Of a stretch of 64,000 nt of DNA, positions 21,696 through 33,221 are shown one piece after another. How positions within the stretch are numbered: the first letter of the stretch is position 1; each line of letters starts with the position of its first letter. The notes under the pieces were generated by a model that saw only the letters and a list, made by a program, of their open reading frames with translations, was not told the DNA's origin and searched no databases. The DNA lies in assembly GCF_018294505.1 (NCBI RefSeq), contig NC_057794.1:190767114-190831113 (forward strand). The letters run 5' to 3'. The translations under genes were made by a program, and so were the position numbers. The DNA is from Triticum aestivum (lineage: Eukaryota > Streptophyta > Magnoliopsida > Poales > Poaceae).

Positions 21696-24623
21696 ATGGC
21701 TCCTTCGATCATCGCTAGCGATGCGGTCCACGGTGAGGCTTTCCTCCCCGAACAGATCTTCATATTCGGCGGCTTTGCACTACGGGCCAATTCGCTTGGC
21801 CATCTGGAGCAGATTGAGAGCTACGTCCCTGGCCATCAGGTCAGATTTGGAAACTTGAACTACACGGCCGACATCCGCGGAGACTTGATCTTCAACGGAT
21901 TCGAGCCCATGTCGGACGCGCCGCACAGTCGCGACGAGCATGATGTAACTCTGCTGTCGGACAATGTTCGGGAGATCGCATCCGCAACTACTCCGTCCAT
22001 CAATCCAGAGCAAGTCGCGCCATCCGAGAGCGGAGGGATGGACCCCGCCATGGAGGCCGCACTCTCAGTGGCGATAGAGCCGGATACTGACTTCACCCCT
22101 TACGAGAGCCATGTCACCGAACCACTTGATTCATCTCCAGCCACGGACTCCGAGCCGCTCACATCCGTGCCCGTCGAGTCCGACTGGGTGCTGATCATGG
22201 AGTTCACCTCCGTGGATATCTTTCAGCACTCACCTTTCAGAGATGTGCTAAATTCATTAAGGTCTCCCTCCCTGTCAGGAGAACCTTTGCCGAACTATGT
22301 CCGGGTAGAATGGGATACGGACGACGAAGAAATTTGTTGCCCACCCACCACCCACTTAGTAGCCACTGTCGACGACTTAACCGACATGCTCGACTTTGAC
22401 CCCGAAGACATCGACAGCATGGACGACGATGCAGGAGACGAACAGGAACTACCGCCCATAGGGTGCTGGACCGCCACTTCATCACATGACATATACATGG
22501 TGGATACACCCAGAGAGGGCAATGGCAAAGAGACAACGGAGGATGCCCCCTCCAAGCAACCCCGACGCCGACGTCAGCGGTGCTGCTCTAAGTCCCGCCA
22601 TAGCAAAAACAGTGATAACAGCGCAAGAGGAAATAATAGTCTAGTTGACTCTAGAAGAAACAACGACTACACCACCCCACTGGCAGAGCACGATCAAGAT
22701 GCAAACTCCAAACATAGTACGGATCCGACATCCGAACACGATGACACCAAAGATAAGCCTCATCAATCCCCGTCGAGGGAAGAAAACAGTCCGGACGAAG
22801 ATGCACGCATCATCCCGGAAACACATTTGGAGCAAGAGAACCTCCGCAGAAGGCTTATTGCCATATCGAGGAGCCTGAAGAAACAGAAGCAAAGGCTCAA
22901 GGTCGCACAAGATACGCTCAATAGCAGGTGGAACAAAGTAACAAAGTATGGTGGAAGCTACCATAAAAATAGCTATCCAAAGTGCAACCTATTACCGGAA
23001 TTCGGCGATGAGGCCTTAGAGCCCACACAGCCAAAGAATGATACGGCCAACCGGCCGGATCCACCACCTTGTGAGCGCGATAGAGAGGCTAACAAGGTCG
23101 CGCACAAGTCAACACACGATCTACGTGAGAACTTGCGCCAAAAATCCGGCGCCACCAGATCCATCTATGGATCTAGGAAGTGCGCTACAGTACACAACCA
23201 ACACCGAATACTACAATCGTCCGAACACCATGGCGCATCCCAATATAGGGGTGCCGCACACCCATTATGTTTCACTGATGAGGTGCTGGATCACGAATTC
23301 CCAGAGGGATTCAAACCGGTGAACATAGAGGCGTACGATGGAACCATAGACCCTGGAGTCTGGATAGAGGACTTCATCCTCCGTATTCATATGGCTCGTG
23401 GAGACGATCTCCATGCCATTAAATACTTGCCCCTCAAGCCTAAAGAGCGAGCTCGACACTGGCTGAAAAGCCTCCCCGAAAACTCAATTGGAAGTTGGGA
23501 GGACCTCGAGGATGCTTTTTGGGCCAATTTTCAAGGGACTTATGTCCGACCTCCGGATGCAGATGGTTTAAGTCATATAATCCAACAGTCCGGAGAGTCC
23601 GCCCGAAAGCTTTGGAACAGGTTCCTCACCAAGAAGAACCAAATTGTCGACTGTCCGGATGCCGAAGCCTTAGCAGCTTTTAAACACAGCGCCCGAGACG
23701 AATGGCTCGCCAGACACCTCGGTCAAGAAAAACGGAGAACAATGGCATCCCTAACAAGCCTCATGACCCACTTTTGTGCGGGCAAGGAGAGCTGGTTGGC
23801 CCGTAGCAGCACCAGCGACCCAAGCACATCCGAAGTCAGGGATGGCAATGTTAAACCACGACACAACAAAAACAAGCATCGAAATAAAGAAGGTAGCCCA
23901 AATAACACGGCGGTAAACGCTGGATTCAGGGGCTCCCAACCAGGTCAGCGGAAAAAGCCTTTCAAAGGCAGCAGAGAAGGACAATCTGGCCTAAACAAAA
24001 TTCTTGACAAACTCTATCAGATTCATGGCACCCCAAACAAACCTGCGAATCATACCCACAGAGAATGTTGGGTCTTCAAGCAGGCCGGTAAGCTAAACGC
24101 CGAACACAAAGGGGAAGAGACACCAAGCGAAGACGAGGATGAACGTCGCCAGCAAAACTCCGGAGGACAGAAAAAGTTCCCACCAGAGGTTAAAACTGTA
24201 AACGTGATCCATGTGACAAAGAGGAGAAGCAATCATGCACTCCGATGCACGTGCGCCATAGAGCCCGTCACCCCTAGGTTCAACCCCTGGTTAGCCTGCC
24301 CGATCACTTTTGATCGTAGGGATCACGATACAAATATCCGGTGTGAAGGATTGACGGCCTTGGTGTTAGACCCAATCATAAATGGGCACCATTTCACACG
24401 AGTCCTCATGGACGGCGGCACTGATCTAAATCTGATATATCAAGACACAGTCCGCAAAATGGGGATAGACCCGACAAAAATAAGCCATAGTAATACTACC
24501 TTCAAGAGAGTAATACCAGGCCAAGAGGCCCGCTGTACGAGCTCTCTACTACTAGAAGTGGTATTCGGTTCTCCCGATTACTTCCGAAGTGAAACATTAA
24601 CTTTTCACATCGCTCCATTCTGA
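21696..24623 (+). CDS. gag polyprotein with protease start, 975 codons
   Basis: An intact frame starting MAPSIIASDAV, 47 bases after the LTR. Residues 1-330 are acidic and of low complexity. At about 285-300 is an arginine-rich stretch (KQPRRRRQRCC). A helical, charged part (LRRRLIAISRSLKKQKQRL) lies near 390-410. The Retrotrans_gag core lies near 540-700, with FEGFKPVNIEAYDGTIDP-like and GSWEDLEDAFWANFQGTYV phrases. The retropepsin motif begins near residue 906 as DGGTDLNLIY. After 24623 the frame is lost, though protease text continues in the next frame. Expected role is capsid formation and RNA packaging; an intact gag without pol suggests a partner element supplied the enzymes. Confidence 0.85.
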   Translation: MAPSIIASDAVHGEAFLPEQIFIFGGFALRANSLGHLEQIESYVPGHQVRFGNLNYTADIRGDLIFNGFEPMSDAPHSRDEHDVTLLSDNVREIASATTPSINPEQVAPSESGGMDPAMEAALSVAIEPDTDFTPYESHVTEPLDSSPATDSEPLTSVPVESDWVLIMEFTSVDIFQHSPFRDVLNSLRSPSLSGEPLPNYVRVEWDTDDEEICCPPTTHLVATVDDLTDMLDFDPEDIDSMDDDAGDEQELPPIGCWTATSSHDIYMVDTPREGNGKETTEDAPSKQPRRRRQRCCSKSRHSKNSDNSARGNNSLVDSRRNNDYTTPLAEHDQDANSKHSTDPTSEHDDTKDKPHQSPSREENSPDEDARIIPETHLEQENLRRRLIAISRSLKKQKQRLKVAQDTLNSRWNKVTKYGGSYHKNSYPKCNLLPEFGDEALEPTQPKNDTANRPDPPPCERDREANKVAHKSTHDLRENLRQKSGATRSIYGSRKCATVHNQHRILQSSEHHGASQYRGAAHPLCFTDEVLDHEFPEGFKPVNIEAYDGTIDPGVWIEDFILRIHMARGDDLHAIKYLPLKPKERARHWLKSLPENSIGSWEDLEDAFWANFQGTYVRPPDADGLSHIIQQSGESARKLWNRFLTKKNQIVDCPDAEALAAFKHSARDEWLARHLGQEKRRTMASLTSLMTHFCAGKESWLARSSTSDPSTSEVRDGNVKPRHNKNKHRNKEGSPNNTAVNAGFRGSQPGQRKKPFKGSREGQSGLNKILDKLYQIHGTPNKPANHTHRECWVFKQAGKLNAEHKGEETPSEDEDERRQQNSGGQKKFPPEVKTVNVIHVTKRRSNHALRCTCAIEPVTPRFNPWLACPITFDRRDHDTNIRCEGLTALVLDPIINGHHFTRVLMDGGTDLNLIYQDTVRKMGIDPTKISHSNTTFKRVIPGQEARCTSSLLLEVVFGSPDYFRSETLTFHIAPF

Positions 24624-24797
24624 AGTGATTATGCACTACTCGGAAGGGCGGCTTTCGCTCATTTTAAAGCAATACCGCATTATGCTTTTCTCAAGCTCAA
24701 GATGCCCAGTCCACGTGGCCTCATCACAGTTAGCGGAAATACCGAATGTTTTTTACGCACGGAAGAGGATGTGGCGGCTCTAATAGCCGCAAACTAG
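24624..24797 (+). pseudogene. Protease C-terminal remnant after frameshift
   Basis: Directly after the gag stop another frame reads SDYALLGRAAFAHFKAIPHY and KLKMPSPRGLITVSG, the same region as 16930-17030 of the host element. It stops near 24797 at TAG. RT should follow, but nothing RT-like is present, so the pol deletion begins about here. Confidence 0.75.
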
Positions 24798-26257
24798 ACG
24801 GCCTCACCAACCAGAAAAAATGGCAGGTCGTTAAGACCACGGACACGGCTAGACAAATCTCGCGTTCCATCATATATACATAAGATTGGTTTTCGAACCC
24901 TCATAAAACGATACCAGGGGCTTCCCGCGTGTAATCAGGGCCACCCCGACTCAACTAGGCTTCTCTTGAATTTTGATAGTTCATTGACCATAACCAATTC
25001 TTCTTTTTGGCACGACAACTTTTACTTAAGTTCTTTCCTTTTGCAGATGACAATCGTGCTACTCCCGTCCAAGACACGGCACAACGGAGACACAGGCGTA
25101 GACGTGCAGCAGGGACCCGCCCAAAGGTTTCTGTTTAGATTAAGACCCTGCGTAAACCTTTTTTACTGTCTCTTGTTGCTCACATCCTCCGGATACTCCA
25201 CACAACCGAGAAGGATGCTGGCGTTATTGGCATTTGCCACGCCAGAATTTTGCACGTACCTGGACACATGGGGTTTCTTATTAAGGGCATTGTTTAGCCC
25301 GGTATATGTTATAAAGACCGATCACCTTAGGGAGTGTTCGGCGTCGCGAGTTTGGCCCTATATGCATCAGCTTCGAATCATGTCTTTGTTCAAATGTTGG
25401 GTTTTCTCGGCTCCCACGTTTTGGTACCTTACATTCTGTTATATTGGCTAAGGTAGCACTGGGAGAACTACTGCGATTGTGCCCTAGTTCATCAGGATGA
25501 GCACCTCAATAGAGAAAGCCGAAAACTGACTGTCATGATATAGCGAGAGACTGGTCAACCACTCGATGACTCATTGGAATCTTCGGGATTCCTCCACATT
25601 AATGAAGGGCCGTTTCCCGGTCATGTACGTAGGCAACCCGTATTCGGACGAGTGCAGAAGTACCAAGGGCTATATAGTAGCCCCACTGCCAAACTCCTAT
25701 GGCTAAGTGAAAGTGTTAAAGCAATATAGCCTGATTGCCTCGTTCGCTACGCTATCACCTCCTTAACGGACCAAGATGTTGGATCAAGTGTGGATATGCA
25801 TCTTTTGCGAACACCCCCACATTATATGCGTGGGGGCGGAAGCCGACGACTGCAAACTTTCAGGTTATACACATGTATACATAAACGGCCGCACAGGAGG
25901 CATCATAGTACTTTCGGGAAAAAGTATAAATACATCCTTGTTAATTCAATAAAACATTGTTTTTTACAATGGGAATACATGTCACTTGAACATAATATTA
26001 TTCAAGCACTGAGCCTCTATCGAACGAGCGCCTTCAAGAACTTCTTCAAACTAGTGCTCGGCAGCCACTCGGCCTACGGCCGAACCCTTTGTCGCAACAG
26101 TGGTGGCCTCCATCTCCGCCCAGTATGTCTTGACACGGGCAAAGGCCATCCGTGCACCTTCTATGCACGCCGATCTCTTTACAACATCGATGCATGGCAC
26201 AACACCAAGGAATTGTTGCACCAAGCTAAAGTAGCTATTCGGCCTTGGCCCTCCCGG
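24798..26257 (+). other. Non-coding 3' region between gag and antisense ORF
   Basis: No plausible coding frame; the plus-strand frames at 24966-25451 and 25790-26356 have no domain and overlap the antisense ORF or UTR motifs. Phrases such as CTGGGAGAACTACTGCGATTG (25459-25479) correspond to the UTR motif set seen in the related elements. Confidence 0.55.
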
Positions 26258-28983
26258 TCACGGGTGATCCACAACGGACCTCATGGCAAGTCCGGACAGC
26301 CTAAGGAGCTTGGCCCACTCGGCCAATCGCTCATTCAACAGCAGCGGACGGACTAGAGCGTGAAACTGTGACCAGAACAGCTTTTCTAATTCGGGACCGT
26401 TCTGATCCTTGAAGTACTCGACCGCATTAGCAGCACTTGCAACCAAATCCATGTACGCGTCCGCAGAACTCCATAGCCAGTCCAGAGGAGCATACTTCGA
26501 ATCTCCGAACTTAGTCCGCAACAAGAAGGGCTTCCCAGACACGATATCTGCAGCTTGATTCAGCTCCTCCTTCGTCGCTCTATTTTTGGAGCGGGCTTCC
26601 TTGGCGGCCACCCGGGCCTCCTCCAGGTCCGTCGCCTTCGCCCGGTTTTCTTCTTCAAGAAGCTGGTAACGGTCAGCGGCATATTTTAACTCTACAACCA
26701 TTTGGCTATTTTTTCCTTGCTCTCTCAATGCGTGGCCTATTCGGCCCTTAACTCTTCGGCCGCCTTTAAAGTGGCCGCATTGCTACTCCTTGCTTGCTCC
26801 TTGGCTCGGGCAAGCTCCGCCTGAAGGGTCTCCATGGTGGCAGCTCCATCTATAGTCACAACATATTAAAGATACTGGCATCATGCTACTCTTATTACGT
26901 GACGATCACCAGAAAAATCACTCACCATGTGCCTCGTCAAGCCGCTTGTTGACAAGCACGATGTCAGCATCTGCCGCATCCAGTTGCCGCTTTAGCTCGG
27001 CAAACCCATCAGTCTGGATAGCCATCGGAGCTTCAGCCATCTGCACATCAAGGCGCTCAGGTTACTACCTGGGACTATGATCCTCCGTTTGCCGCCGTTT
27101 TCGATGACAACCAGAGTCTCAGGGACTACTATCTGCATAGGGCATACCTAATGTATGTGGTATTGTTAAAAACATACATTATTTCACGTACCTCGAAGCC
27201 TTTCAACAGACTCATAAAGGCTTCATGAAAACTGCTTTCAGCGGATGAAATCCTTTCAATTACCGTACCCATTAGCGTACGATGCGGTTCCGAGACGACA
27301 GCTTGCCCCAGAAGATCCTTCAGCGCGTCCGACCGCACACTGTACGGACCCTTGCCGTCGCTCACCTTAGGACCGAATATTGGGGATTCCAGGCAGCCAA
27401 AGGGTTATCCTCTGGCCCTAGTGGATCCGGAGATACCCTTCGCGGCGACACTTCAAGGTCGCCCGCTTCTTGAGTCGGGGTGTCCGGGGGAGGCGTTTCG
27501 CTCTCCATCATCTCCGGAAGAAGATCCCCCGAAGATGAACTCTGTCGAGAAGGGCTACGATCCGGACTACAATTTATAAGCACCGGTTATTGTCTTCGGA
27601 AGTACGGTAGGATGTTTTCACTATTAAGTACTTTTTGACTACTTACAGCTTGGTAGAGGGCTGATTCCCACGCGGACATTGTGCGGCAAGAATACCCTCT
27701 GAGGCGGGACCCTCTGATGAAGATTTCTTCTCCCATTTGGAAACCTTCATTTCCAGATCTTCAGAGGTAGTCCTCTTCCTTCCCCGGGGAGAGAGAATGT
27801 CAGATTCTTCCCTTTGATCGTCCTCCCTCGCGGAGGTGCTCATTCCCCCGGCTAGAATAAGTAGCGAGTGAGGCCCGCTTCCGTCCTCCTTATTCCCCCA
27901 TCATCCTCCTTTGAGGACACTGGGTAAGGCGCCGGCTCGAGCATCTTGTCCAGTACCTGATTGTCCAAGCCCTCAGGAAGGGGGCCGGACACCTGATCAT
28001 CATTGCCTTTGTTATCCAGTCCTGGTCAAAAGGCGGCTCTTTAGAATGATGCCATGATAAATAAAAGGACAGCATGTTCGGCACGGGATTACTTACTTGG
28101 GCAGCGGGGCGGTTACAGCTCAGGCCCACGTCCTCGGTGGTGTCCGGACACTCTATTTGTGGTCCAAAGAACGATTTGTACATCTCTTCATGCGTCATGC
28201 CGAGGAAATGATGAATAGCACGTGGTCCTTCCGGGTTGAATTCCCACATGCAGAGGGGCCGGCGTTTGCAAGGTTGGACTCGACGAACCAGCATAACTTG
28301 CATTTCCATAACCAGACTGAAATCTCCCTCGAAGAGATCTCGGATACGGCTCTGCAGCATTGGCACATCCTTGGCTGGACCCTAGGTCAGCCCCCTGCTG
28401 ATCCATGACATCAGTTGTGGTGGGGGCCTGAGCAAAAGGTAGGGGCAGCTACCCACTTGGCACTTCGGGGAGCTGTGATGTAAAACCACTCCCGCTGCCA
28501 CAATCCGGACACCTCTGGGAAGGAACCCTCTGGCCATGAAGCGTGAGCGATTTTGCTTATCAAAGCACCTCCGCACGCTGCGTGTTGCCCCTCGATCATC
28601 TTCGGCTTCACATCGAAGGTCTTGAGATATAGGCCTAAGTGAGGGGTAATGCGGAGGAAGGCCTCACATACGACAATAAATGACAAGATGTGAAGAAGGG
28701 AATCCGGGGCCAGATCGTGAAGATCCAGCCCGTAATAGAACATAAGACCCCTAACAAAGGGATCCAGAGCGAAGCCTAGTCCTCGGAGGAAGTGGGAGAT
28801 GAACACAACGCTCTCGTTGGGTTCGGGAGTAGGGACGACCTGCCCTCGGGCGGGCAGCCTATGCGAAATTTCGGCGGTCAAATATCTGGCCTCTCTCAAC
28901 TTCTTGATGTCCTCCTCTGTGATGGAGGAAGGCATCCATCGACCTTGAAGGTTGGACCGGACATAGTTGAAGGTCCGAAGCAC
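26258..28983 (-). pseudogene. Antisense ORF, putative gypsy-type transposon protein (PF04195-like), broken
   Basis: Read right to left, frames 28983-28411, 28366-27890, 27843-27643, 27583-27129 and 26728-26258 make up one decayed protein gene. The N-terminal part has FLRGLGFALDPFVRGLMFYYGL and later WQREWFYIT, which resemble the plant family called putative gypsy type transposon (PF04195). The middle is acidic and serine/proline-rich. The C-terminal part is helical and charged (LLEEENRAKATDLEEARVAA), likely coiled coil. It lies opposite to gag-pol just before the 3' LTR, as known for additional antisense ORFs in Tat-lineage elements. Function is unknown; despite the family name it is not a demonstrated transposase. 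Confidence 0.75.
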
Positions 28984-29479
28984 CTGACCTAAGCTTTGGG
29001 TGTTAGAACTCGAGGCGGGGAAAAAGCCTTGTCCCCTTTATAAAGAGGGTGAATATCAGGCGTCCTCCTCGTGGCCGTTTGAGACTTACCTAAGATCTAG
29101 GAGTCATACCAACTTGCACGGTTGGGTTACCCACATTTGTATTCATGAGAATCCCGTGATAAGGGGAACACGATCTCTGCTTTGACAAGACGTGTCAAGA
29201 AAACCGCCTCGCGTTATGTGAGGAGCTGGTTAAGAAAAACGGTGCGAATAATGAATGGGCCGTGGAGTGATGTCATGCTGTCAAAACGTGTCAGCAGATT
29301 AGATTTGTGGAAATATTATTCTCTCTACAGTGGTATGTGGAACTTATTTTGCAGGGTCGGACACTGTCCTTGTATTCAAACTCTTCCATGGTGTATTCGA
29401 GGGAGGAACCTACCTTGCAATGCCGAAGACAACACTGCGCGCCGGACTCATCGTCATTGAAGCCATGTTCAGGGGCTAC

Positions 29480-29951
29480 TGAGGGAGTCCTGGATTAGGG
29501 GGTCTCCAGACAGCCGGACTATATCCTTTGGCCAGACTGTTGGACTATGAAGATACAAGATTGAAGACTTCGTCCCGTGTCCGGATGGGACTCTACTTGG
29601 CATGGAAGGCAAGCTAGGCAATACGGATATGTATATCTCCTCCTTTGTAACCGACCTTGTGTAACCCTAGCCCCCTCCAGTGTCTATATAAACCGGAGGG
29701 TTTTAGTCTGTAGGACAACATACAATCATACCATAGGCTAGCTTCTAGGGTTTAGCCTCTTTGATCTCATGGTAGATCAACTCTTGTAATACTCATATCA
29801 TCAAGAACAATCAAGCAGGACGTAGGGTATTACCTCCATCAAGAGGGCCCGAACCTGGGTAAACATCGTGTCTCTTGCCTCCTGTTACTATCCGCCTTAG
29901 ACGCACAGTTCGGGACCCCCTACCTGAGATCCGCCGGTTTTGACACCGACA
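29480..29951 (+). repeat. 3' LTR of the nested gag-only Fatima-like element
   Basis: 472 bp from TGAGGGAGTCC to CACCGACA, preceded by the purine run at 29469-29479 and followed by CCTGG. Confidence 0.93.
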
Positions 29952-30111
29952 CCTGGTTTCCACGCATACCCCGGTTTTTACATAATCGAGCGGGTATTCG
30001 GATACACTTTTGGACTATCGGGTCCAGAGGAAGAAGCGAACAGGTCGGGCATGATAACTGATTTACAATCCGGCTAGGGACATTATATATGTCAGTTGAA
30101 GTACGTAGTCA

Positions 30112-33055
30112 CTAAGACTGACTAAATTCTTCTTCTATACCATCCAACAGGCTGTCTAGCCTACAATCCTGTTGGGAATACTTTGCGGCTAATTCTACTT
30201 GGTCATACACCAAACTGACGGGGATTTCTTTCTCATCATGCCCTACAGGTCCGACCTCGGCCATGTGGTTTGGGTCAGCTTTGGTATATCGCGTCTTCAC
30301 CATGGCCCAGGCTTCCCTTGCACCTCGTCGGCGGGCTGATATCTTCCATAATCGGAAGTGCCGCCACGCTCCCTTGAGCTTCTCTATAAGCTCCCCCATG
30401 CCTCCTGGCGGGGAGGCGGATGGACACAAGGCTTGGGCAATACCCTGCATCACCTGCCGAACTTGTTCGTGCAGTTGTGAGAGCCCTGGTAGAAGATCAC
30501 CCGCAGACCCGGGCATCTCCTTCGCGGGACGACCCGTCAGCTTACCTGCAGACATACCTCTGTTAGCCGGCTTCTTCGCCGAACTCTTTCAAAGGTTCGT
30601 TCAAGCACTTACTGAAAATGCCGCGTCTAAGCCTCTTATTCTCCTTCACGGAGTCCGCAAGCTGGGCTCGGACATCTTTCAGTTCCACGCCCAGCTGGAT
30701 ATTGGCGTCCTGGAGATTATTTTTCTCCTACCTGACCCGTGTAAGCACGCGCTTGCCAGCATTTAGCCGTCGATTAGCACGTTGCGCATTCTCCGGCATG
30801 GCCTCCGGATTCACTCTGGAGTCATCTGCAAAATCTATTGTTGGATTTGCATGCATGCCGCATACTATCTGGTACCTGTCATTCTTTGCAATGGAAACAA
30901 GTGTTACCAGAGGGGGCCTTCTCGGACTTCTTCAATGCGGCAACCGTGGCCCGTAGCTGGGCTTTGCACTCTTCCAGCTCCTGAGACAATTGGGTATTCT
31001 TCTCTGTAAGAACCTGCACAAATAATGATCCTTAAATAAGTTGTGTCAACTATTTCAAGTCTCAGGGGCTACTGATATATAATCGTCAAATTCTCTTACC
31101 CGTATATCCTTTACATACTGGTCCGTGGCTCTGGCAAGACCATTTTGAGTAGCACGGATGTATGCGTCTCCTAATTTGAAGGCATCGAACGCCTCTTGGG
31201 AGATACAAGCGTCATGGAGCATGGCCCGATGACGCCTGTGATTCATGGCGTTCTCCACTTTGAAATTTGTAGTGGATAGTCTGTTTGCATCCTCTGTAGG
31301 AGGAGCATCCGGCGTTCGCCCCATGTTAGCTTCCGCATCTATGTCCGGCCCTGGAGCCCGACTGGTGGAGGCATGATCGGCAACCTCTCCGGATATAGTC
31401 CGGCGAGCATTTTTCCTACTAGGAAACATGGACATCAATTATATTTTAAGAAAGACGACAACCACGGAGTGAGGTTCTGTATCATACCTCTGCGCCGACG
31501 TCTCAGTCCTGACCGCCTTCCTTTTTGGCCTACCCGACTTCGGTGTCCCTTGTTGGCGAGTCACTGCGGGTTCGGCATGGCGTCCCAAGGGCCTTCCTTG
31601 TAAAACACCATATGTGTATGGTACGGGAAGTGAATAAAAGGGGATCCTTCTCGGAAGTTGGGACTCCGGTTTTTCTTACATGCGATGCAGGGAGTAGCCC
31701 AGGATAGTCGGCTATGATGGCCACCATGGCATCATCGCAGCTCAATTGATAGAATGTCATGTCGATCAGCTCCACAAATATGTACAGATCCTCTTCGAGT
31801 CTGGGATTGAGGGCCCGGTCAGGGTCCTCCGGTTGTGGAGATGGGCTGTTGACCTCCCTTACAGCTGTTCGTAGTTCCTGCCATGAAACGGCAAGGTGAG
31901 TATTTATGATGAAGAATGCGGGAATGTTGGGAGTAAAAAGTGATAGCTCACCTAGCTTGGAGGGTTGTACATGGAGAATCCATACCGTGGCTTAATACGG
32001 GTGAACTCCTCTTCCTCTCCCTTGAACAACTCGGACAGAATTTTTGCTAAAGCAGCAACTGAGTCCGGTCCCTTACGCCCGCAGTGGGTGGCATCATCTT
32101 CCCCGTTAAAGCGCCACATTGGGTGCCCTCGATATTGAAGTGGCTCCACCCCCCGCATTATACATATTGACATAACCTCGATTACTATCAGTCCTGATTG
32201 AGCCAACACTTTTATCCGGCCTATCAGGTAAAGGACTTCTCCGTTATCTTCCTCCTGAGGGCTCCGTGGGCACCAGCTTTGGCGTTTCTTCAAAGGGGCA
32301 TTGTCGAACTCGGGAAGACCCATCCGAATAGGATCTAGAAGGGGGACGTCCTCCATGTAAAACCACTCAGAAGGCCAGTCTTCGGACGTCTTCTTCGGGG
32401 TACCGGATAGGTATCCGGTCCCGGCGATGCGCCATATTTCGGCTCCACCCTCTTGATATATTGACCCCTTCTGTGTATGGGGCACAAGGCAGAATAGCCT
32501 CTTCCACAGCTCGAAATGAGCTTCGCAGCCCAGAAACAGCTCACAAAGGGCAACATAACCAGCGATGTTTAATATGGAAGCGGGGGTGAAATTATGCAAC
32601 TAGAGGCCATGAAACTCCAGGAGCCCGTGGAGGAACAGATGGATTGGAAATCCAAGTCCCCTTAGTAAATAAGGGACAAGGCATACCCGCTCCCCCTTGG
32701 AGGGATTGGGGAAGCTCTCCGCTTGCTCCCCGCCATTATAGGTGGCAAGCCCGTCTCGAACGGGGACCATATACGTTGGAGGGAGAAATCCCTGGGTTTG
32801 TAACTCTGCTAATTGGCTGCGCGGGACGGAACACTTCTCCCAATCACCGGGCTTAGGGCTACAGGAGCGGGAGGAGGAGCTGCGATGGCCGTCCATGTTG
32901 GAATGGATTTTTCTGAGCGCCCTATGATGGATACTCGCCGTGGGAGGATGGTGTGGTTTGGATCTAAGAATCCCCGTCCCTTTAATAGACAGTTTACTTA
33001 CGTGGTTAGGGTGGAAAATGTAAAAATGCCCTGGCTCCTCGCATTCGCTCGACAC
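30112..33055 (-). pseudogene. Antisense ORF of the Fatima-like host element (PF04195-like), broken
   Basis: Frames 33055-32600, 32599-31952, 31775-31530, 31438-31055 and 30555-30112 together correspond to the antisense gene of the nested sibling but are clearly diverged. N-terminal phrases are VCLVPYLLRGLGFPIHLFLHG and SEWFYMEDVPLLDP; they align with FLRGLGFALDPFVRG and REWFYIT of the sibling. The first two frames are separated by a single stop near 32600. The middle shows acidic and low-complexity text, and the C-terminus is helical. Expression would need a minus-strand promoter near the 3' LTR. Function is unknown. Confidence 0.75.
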
Positions 33056-33221
33056 GTGGAAGATAGCCCTTATTGTGCACGGAAGCCAAGAAGTGCAACA
33101 TTTATGGGGAGTCGGACACTACTCAGCAGATATTCAGAATTTGGAGAAGAACCCGCCTTGCAATGCCGAAGACAATCTGCGCGCCGGACTCATCGTCATT
33201 GAAGCCTGGTTCGGGGGCTAC

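Larger units (their letters stand above)
21196..29951 (+). mobile_element. Fatima-like Gypsy element with gag but no pol, nested in its own relative
   Basis: 8756 bp between LTRs 21196-21648 and 29480-29951, flanked by the perfect 5-bp duplication CCTGG (21191-21195 and 29952-29956). The primer-site region follows the first LTR, and the purine run TCAGGGGCTAC precedes the second. It keeps a long gag/protease ORF and a decayed antisense ORF but lacks RT, RNase H and integrase. It is thus a deletion derivative that could move only with enzymes from relatives. Confidence 0.92.

Noticed and set aside
24966..25451. Plus-strand frame of 161 codons after the protease remnant
   Set aside because: Hydrophobic and cysteine-rich by chance of AT/CT-rich UTR text; no family resemblance and no equivalent frame in the related element.
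26258..28983. Minus-strand ORFs as an ordinary host gene lying between retrotransposons
   Set aside because: They lie inside an element between gag and the 3' LTR, and a diverged counterpart is at the same place in the sibling element.
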